This document shows, piece by piece, positions 5,309 to 8,481 of a stretch of 8,481 nucleotides of DNA. The notes beneath the pieces are model-generated. The model worked only from the letters and a program-made list of their open reading frames with translations, was not told where the DNA came from and made no database searches. Positions within the stretch are counted from its first letter, which is position 1; each line of letters starts with the position of its first letter. Source of the DNA: Thermoanaerobacterales bacterium. GTDB taxonomy: Bacteria; Bacillota; Thermosediminibacteria; Thermosediminibacterales; Tepidanaerobacteraceae. The stretch spans positions 1 through 8,481 of the forward strand of contig DUNY01000317.1 of NCBI GenBank assembly GCA_012839145.1, read 5' to 3'. Position numbers and translations under genes: made by a program.

Positions 5309-6583
5309 ATGCTTGATGCGAGGTATGTTAGACAAAACCCGGATATAATCAGAACCGCACTGGAAAATCGTGGGGCTACAGCTGATTTAGACGAGTTTCT
5401 AAGACTTGATGAAGATCGTAGAAACTTACTGTTTGAAGTGGAAAGATTAAAGAGTTTGAGAAACCAGGAATCAGAAGAAATTGCCCGCAAAAAGAAAGCC
5501 GGGAAACCGGCCGACGAGATTATAGCGCGTATGAAGGAAGTATCCCAAAATATAAAGGATATGGATGAGAAGATAAGCAAAATAGAAGCAGACCTTCGAG
5601 AGATTTTACTTACGATACCCAATATTCCGGATGATTCAGTACCCGTAGGAAAAACTGATGCTGACAATGTAGAAGTTCGTCGATGGGGTGAACCTACGAA
5701 GTTTGACTTTGATCCAAAACCCCATTGGGATATAGGTGAGGACTTGGATATTCTGGACTTTGAACGAGCAGGAAAGATTACCGGTTCCAGATTCGCCGTT
5801 TACAAAGGTGCCGGTGCGAGGCTGGAGAGAGCTCTCATCAATTTCATGCTGGACTTGCACACTGAAAAACACGGGTATAGAGAGATACTACCGCCCTTTA
5901 TAGTAAACCGTGACAGCATGACCGGTACAGGACAGCTACCTAAATTCGAAGAAGATGCATTCAAGCTATTTAATAACAATGATTATTTTCTAATACCCAC
6001 CGCCGAAGTACCGGTAACCAATCTCCATCGTGACGAAATTCTCTCTAAAGAGGACCTGCCTATTTGCTATGTGGCTTACAGTGGATGTTTCAGAGCTGAG
6101 GCCGGTTCGGCAGGAAGGGACACTCGAGGGCTTATCAGACAGCATCAATTCAATAAGATGGAATTGGTGAAATTTGCCGATGTGGAAAGTTCAATGGAAG
6201 AACTGGAAAAACTGACTGCCAATGCGGAAAAGGTACTAAAACTTCTGGAATTGCCTTATCGTGTGGTGGTTTTATGCACAGGGGATTTAGGATTTTCCTC
6301 AGCTAAAACCTATGACATAGAAGTGTGGATGCCCAGTTACAACCGTTATGTAGAGATATCCTCCTGCAGCAATTTTAAAGATTTTCAAGCCCGGCGGGCA
6401 AAAATACAGTATCGGCCTGAAAAGGGTGCAAGACCTATGTATGTGCACACATTAAACGGCTCAGGTCTTGCCATAGGCAGGACAACGGCAGCGATACTGG
6501 AAAACTATCAGCAAGCTGACGGTTCGGTGGTTATTCCTGAAGTGTTGCGGGAATATATGGGTGATATTGATACTATAAAATAA
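5309..6583 (+). CDS. serS: Seryl-tRNA synthetase
   Basis: A cytosolic class II aminoacyl-tRNA synthetase that charges tRNA-Ser (and tRNA-Sec where present) with serine; 424 residues, the normal bacterial length. The N-terminal tRNA-binding arm is a long antiparallel coiled coil (about 30-100), rich in Glu, Lys and Arg. The catalytic core shows motif 1 (about 165-200, ending [12 protein letters not shown]), the serine-site TAE (231-233), motif 2 [21 protein letters not shown] (261-281, with arginines for ATP), and motif 3 NGSGLAIGR (383-391). [13 protein letters not shown] (351-363) is another family hallmark. AGGAGG lies about 9 nt before the ATG. It is a single-gene unit: T-box leader in front, strong terminator directly behind. 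Nothing unusual is seen in the protein. Confidence 0.98.
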   Translation: MLDARYVRQNPDIIRTALENRGATADLDEFLRLDEDRRNLLFEVERLKSLRNQESEEIARKKKAGKPADEIIARMKEVSQNIKDMDEKISKIEADLREILLTIPNIPDDSVPVGKTDADNVEVRRWGEPTKFDFDPKPHWDIGEDLDILDFERAGKITGSRFAVYKGAGARLERALINFMLDLHTEKHGYREILPPFIVNRDSMTGTGQLPKFEEDAFKLFNNNDYFLIPTAEVPVTNLHRDEILSKEDLPICYVAYSGCFRAEAGSAGRDTRGLIRQHQFNKMELVKFADVESSMEELEKLTANAEKVLKLLELPYRVVVLCTGDLGFSSAKTYDIEVWMPSYNRYVEISSCSNFKDFQARRAKIQYRPEKGARPMYVHTLNGSGLAIGRTTAAILENYQQADGSVVIPEVLREYMGDIDTIK

Positions 6584-6603
6584 TATGCTTAGTAAATTAT
6601 TTT

Positions 6604-6638
6604 AAGGCGGCTTAAGTATGGAACTTAAGCCGCCTTTT
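6604..6638 (+). terminator. serS intrinsic terminator
   Basis: A 14-bp perfect stem, AAGGCGGCTTAAGT (6604-6617) with 6623-6636, encloses a 5-nt loop and runs into TTTT. It lies about 20 nt after the serS stop codon. Confidence 0.92.
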
Positions 6639-6689
6639 GAATAATATAATATAGCTTTTTTTATTTTCTATCAAAACGGAGTGAACATC

Positions 6690-6833
6690 ATGCTGAGATT
6701 TCTACAGGTCCAGGATAATACAGATAAAATTTTCGAAGAACTCTGTAAGGAAAAACCTATAAATATAAACAGCAAAGATGAGTCGGAAATTTATGCCAAA
6801 TATATAAAGAGTTATATATGGGTAAAGATTTAA
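6690..6833 (+). CDS. Small ORF of unknown function (47 residues)
   Basis: ATG at 6690 opens a 47-codon frame, MLRFLQVQDNTDKIFEELCK at the start and IYAKYIKSYIWVKI at the end, closed by TAA. A good ribosome site GGAGTGA (6678-6684) lies at proper spacing, and the frame stops just before a hairpin, so it looks like a complete small gene. The product is charged and probably helical, with one cysteine (19) and no signal or membrane segment. I do not recognise a family. An AT-rich stretch with TATAAT (6645-6650) lies upstream, but its -35 would fall in the serS terminator; it could also be reached by read-through. It may be unexpressed. Confidence 0.5.
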   Translation: MLRFLQVQDNTDKIFEELCKEKPININSKDESEIYAKYIKSYIWVKI

Positions 6834-6860
6834 AAGACAGTGATTGAATGCACTGTCTTT
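6833..6860. terminator. Convergent terminator hairpin
   Basis: AAAGACAGTG (6833-6842) pairs perfectly with CACTGTCTTT (6851-6860) around an 8-nt loop. On the minus strand it is followed by TTTTAAAT, a better U-tract than on the plus strand, so it probably ends the DUF1540 transcript and secondarily the 47-residue ORF. Confidence 0.7.
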
Positions 6861-6868
6861 GAGCTGTC

Positions 6869-7111
6869 CTATTTTCTATAGATACTATCGGCGTTTTTAG
6901 CAGCGGAGTTTGCATGAACAAAAGTCTTACAGCAGGTTTCCATACAGGAGTTTACCGGTGTTTCTTCGGCGGTGCTGGCCTGAGGAGCATCAAAGCTGTC
7001 GGGCGTGGTATTCCCAAGGCTATCGGAGGTAACCATTATTTCCGATGCATCACATATGTTTCCGTTTTTCCAATAATGACAGTTGGCTACGCTACAGTGA
7101 ATTCTAGCCAT
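6869..7111 (-). CDS. DUF1540 domain protein
   Basis: An 80-residue cysteine-rich small protein. It opens MARIHCSVANCHYWKNGNIC and carries the four-cysteine pattern of DUF1540: C6-x4-C11-x8-C20 in the first half, then C56-x3-C60-C61 followed by TF (63-64) in the second, with A22 and I25-x-V27 after C20 as in the family. The cysteines suggest a small metal-binding or disulfide-bonded fold; no enzymatic role is known to me. The linker (30-53) is low in complexity and acidic. The start at 7111 is chosen because GGAGGG sits 6 nt upstream; a 10-residue in-frame extension has no ribosome site. DUF1540 proteins occur mainly in endospore-forming Bacillota, and a sporulation-type promoter can be proposed upstream. 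Confidence 0.85.
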   Translation of the reverse strand: MARIHCSVANCHYWKNGNICDASEIMVTSDSLGNTTPDSFDAPQASTAEETPVNSCMETCCKTFVHANSAAKNADSIYRK

Positions 7112-7141
7112 GAAAAACCCTCCAATAATATGTTTTAACAT

Positions 7142-7458
7142 TTAACATTAGTTTGGCTTACGGAATATACTATTATGCCGGAAATACATGGTTAAACACC
7201 CACTTAATACAATAACTTTACAAAGAGCCTTGCCTCGGCTTTAAACGATTCCTTATAACAATCAAAGGCCGAGGATCTTCCTGCTCGAGACGCCACACAG
7301 CGATTCCCCCTAAATCGAATTTAAAAACCAAGTTGAGCTTTGCAAGTGATTATATTTACAGCAGTGATACACATGATAAACCTATGCTGTAAAGATTATT
7401 TGGAAGACATGAAAATCCAAGGGCGGTTAATTTATAAAATTAATGTTCTGTATATCAT
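7142..7458. other. Intergenic region with inverted repeats, no gene recognised
   Basis: No credible coding frame is found here. It holds CCTCGGC/GCCGAGG (7233-7239/7268-7274, extended by TTT/AAA with one bulge), CGATT/AATCG (7301-7305/7313-7317), and a perfect 9-bp inverted repeat TTTACAGCA/TGCTGTAAA (7355-7363/7385-7393) around a 21-nt spacer. The region lies upstream of the DUF1540 gene and downstream of the permease gene, both on the minus strand. It could hold a small RNA or decayed sequence. Confidence 0.45.
7149..7178 (-). promoter_or_regulatory. Possible SigF/SigG-like promoter of the DUF1540 gene
   Basis: On the minus strand GCATA (7178-7174) and CAAACTA (7155-7149) lie 18 bp apart. 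The forespore sigma consensus is roughly GNATA/G, 17-18 bp, CATNNTA; the -10 has one mismatch. The start would be about 30 nt before the ATG. Short motifs like this arise by chance often, so the call is tentative. Confidence 0.3.
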
Positions 7459-7488
7459 AAAAAAGCGGGGTTTAACCCCGCTTTTTTT
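7459..7488. terminator. Bidirectional intrinsic terminator after the permease gene
   Basis: GCGGGGTT/AACCCCGC (7465-7472/7474-7481) is flanked by A6 and T7, so it works on both strands. Its main user is the minus-strand permease gene, whose TAA (7489-7487) touches the hairpin. Confidence 0.93.
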
Positions 7489-8481
7489 ACATCAAGAATA
7501 TAACAGCTACAATGACAGAAACTATCATACCGATGATGACCGGTATAAAGTTTTTTCTAACTAAATCAAGCACCGGAACACCTACGATACCGGCAACGGC
7601 TACCAGAGAGCTCCAGGCTATGATGGTGCCGCCTCCCGACCAAATAGCACCCATCTGACCTAATGCTGCCAAACCAGCAGCTATCGATTGGTTTCCACTG
7701 GCCATGGCACCTGCCAAGGTTCCAGTCATAGGCAGACCGGAGAATCCTGATCCGTCCAAACCGGTGATAATACCCAGAATAAGCATACCGAAGGCTGAGA
7801 GGAAACCTTGGGGAGGAATAGTATTAGCAATCATCTGGCCAATATCAAAGAGATATCCGGGAGCACCTTCACCAAGGATACTGGCAACTGTTTCAGGGTT
7901 ACCTAGGAAGAAGAACCCGGCTATGGGGAGAATTTGGCCCATCACTCTAAAGGCAAAGACCAACCCGTCAGTTAGATGGTCAGCTATTACATCAAGGCCT
8001 TTTACACCTTCCACAAGTATTGTGGCTACAGTCATAATCAAAATAGCTGTTCCACCGAGTAAAGCTGAAGCATCACCACCTGTTATCCCGAAACGGAACA
8101 TGGCAAATATTACACATGCCATGCTTATTATCAATAACCACATCAGGAAAGGTGCATAAGCCTCACCACGATGTTCCCTAGCCCTTATTTGCATCTCAGG
8201 TCTAGCCTCGCTAGAAGCCGCCATTTCGCGAATGCCTTCCTTTTGGAATATAGCTATATCTTTTCTCATCATATAATATGCGATGGTTATAGCTATTATC
8301 CCTGTAATTAGGGAAAGAATAAAGACATAATTGTTTACTATCTGCACGGGTAGTCCTGCTGACTTTGCGGACAAATTATTGGCTCCCTGAATGACAATAT
8401 CACCTGAAAGTGCCATACCTTGACCGGCTAAAGCTATAGCAACAGCACCGGCCATGGGGGGTAGGCCCGCTTTTACCGCTA
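7487..8481 (-). CDS. Polytopic membrane permease, C-terminal part (5' end outside window)
   Basis: About 330 residues are visible; the frame stays open past the window edge (AVKAGLPP precedes the first in-window Met), so the Met at 8455 is internal and the N-terminus is missing. Around eight hydrophobic segments alternate with short loops. A cytoplasmic, charged stretch (MRKDIAIFQKEG...RAREHRGE) splits the first two segments from the rest. Gly-rich, re-entrant-like loops such as GLDGSGFSGLPMTGTLAGAM and GAIWSGGGTIIAWSS suggest a secondary transporter of the ion-transporter or GntP-like type. I cannot name the family or substrate with confidence. The gene ends at a strong terminator, so it is the last gene of its unit. 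Confidence 0.75.
   Translation of the reverse strand, partial: AVKAGLPPMAGAVAIALAGQGMALSGDIVIQGANNLSAKSAGLPVQIVNNYVFILSLITGIIAITIAYYMMRKDIAIFQKEGIREMAASSEARPEMQIRAREHRGEAYAPFLMWLLIISMACVIFAMFRFGITGGDASALLGGTAILIMTVATILVEGVKGLDVIADHLTDGLVFAFRVMGQILPIAGFFFLGNPETVASILGEGAPGYLFDIGQMIANTIPPQGFLSAFGMLILGIITGLDGSGFSGLPMTGTLAGAMASGNQSIAAGLAALGQMGAIWSGGGTIIAWSSLVAVAGIVGVPVLDLVRKNFIPVIIGMIVSVIVAVIFLM

Noticed and set aside
7340..7564. Plus-strand open frame of 74 codons
   Set aside because: It uses a TTG start without a ribosome site, reads through a strong terminator and enters the antisense of the permease gene.
7704..8159. Long plus-strand frame opposite the permease gene
   Set aside because: Its proline- and isoleucine-rich composition is the typical antisense shadow of a membrane protein gene; no ribosome site.

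Overview
The window looks like chromosomal DNA from a spore-forming-type Bacillota, most likely an anaerobic member of the Clostridia. The signs are AT-rich intergenic DNA, strong AAGGAGG-type ribosome binding sites, a tRNA-regulated (T-box) serS leader, a DUF1540 protein, an ECF-transporter S component and clostridial-style gene sizes. Genus assignment is not possible from this sequence alone. No phage, transposase, CRISPR or plasmid gene is visible.

Layout. A complete tRNA-Asn (23-97) is followed by a plus-strand two-gene unit, a MATE efflux pump (251-1705) overlapping a MarR-type regulator (1698-2156), then a Nudix-fold protein with a degenerate catalytic box (2327-2764). A bidirectional terminator (2763-2788) separates these from a minus-strand block: an ECF S component (4304-4792), a PurM/HypE-like AIR-synthase-family protein (3298-4296), then a 202-bp non-coding element with perfect 16-bp terminal inverted repeats and a multi-hairpin core (3067-3268), and a 62-residue small protein (2787-2975). 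The divergent region 4793-5308 holds promoters for both directions and a serine-specific T-box leader that controls serS (5309-6583). After serS and its terminator come a 47-residue small ORF (6690-6833), a hairpin shared with the convergent DUF1540 gene (6869-7111, minus), a 375-bp stretch with inverted repeats but no gene, and the C-terminal part of a polytopic permease (7487 to the window edge, minus).

How the genes relate. MATE and MarR form a self-contained efflux/regulator pair, with a palindrome just before the pump's ribosome binding site. The S component and PurM-like enzyme are translationally coupled, suggesting uptake of a small vitamin-like compound followed by an ATP-dependent step. 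SerS is controlled by uncharged tRNA-Ser through the leader's UCC specifier. The least explained features are the terminal-inverted-repeat element at 3067-3268 and the Nudix protein that lacks most of its expected metal-binding glutamates.
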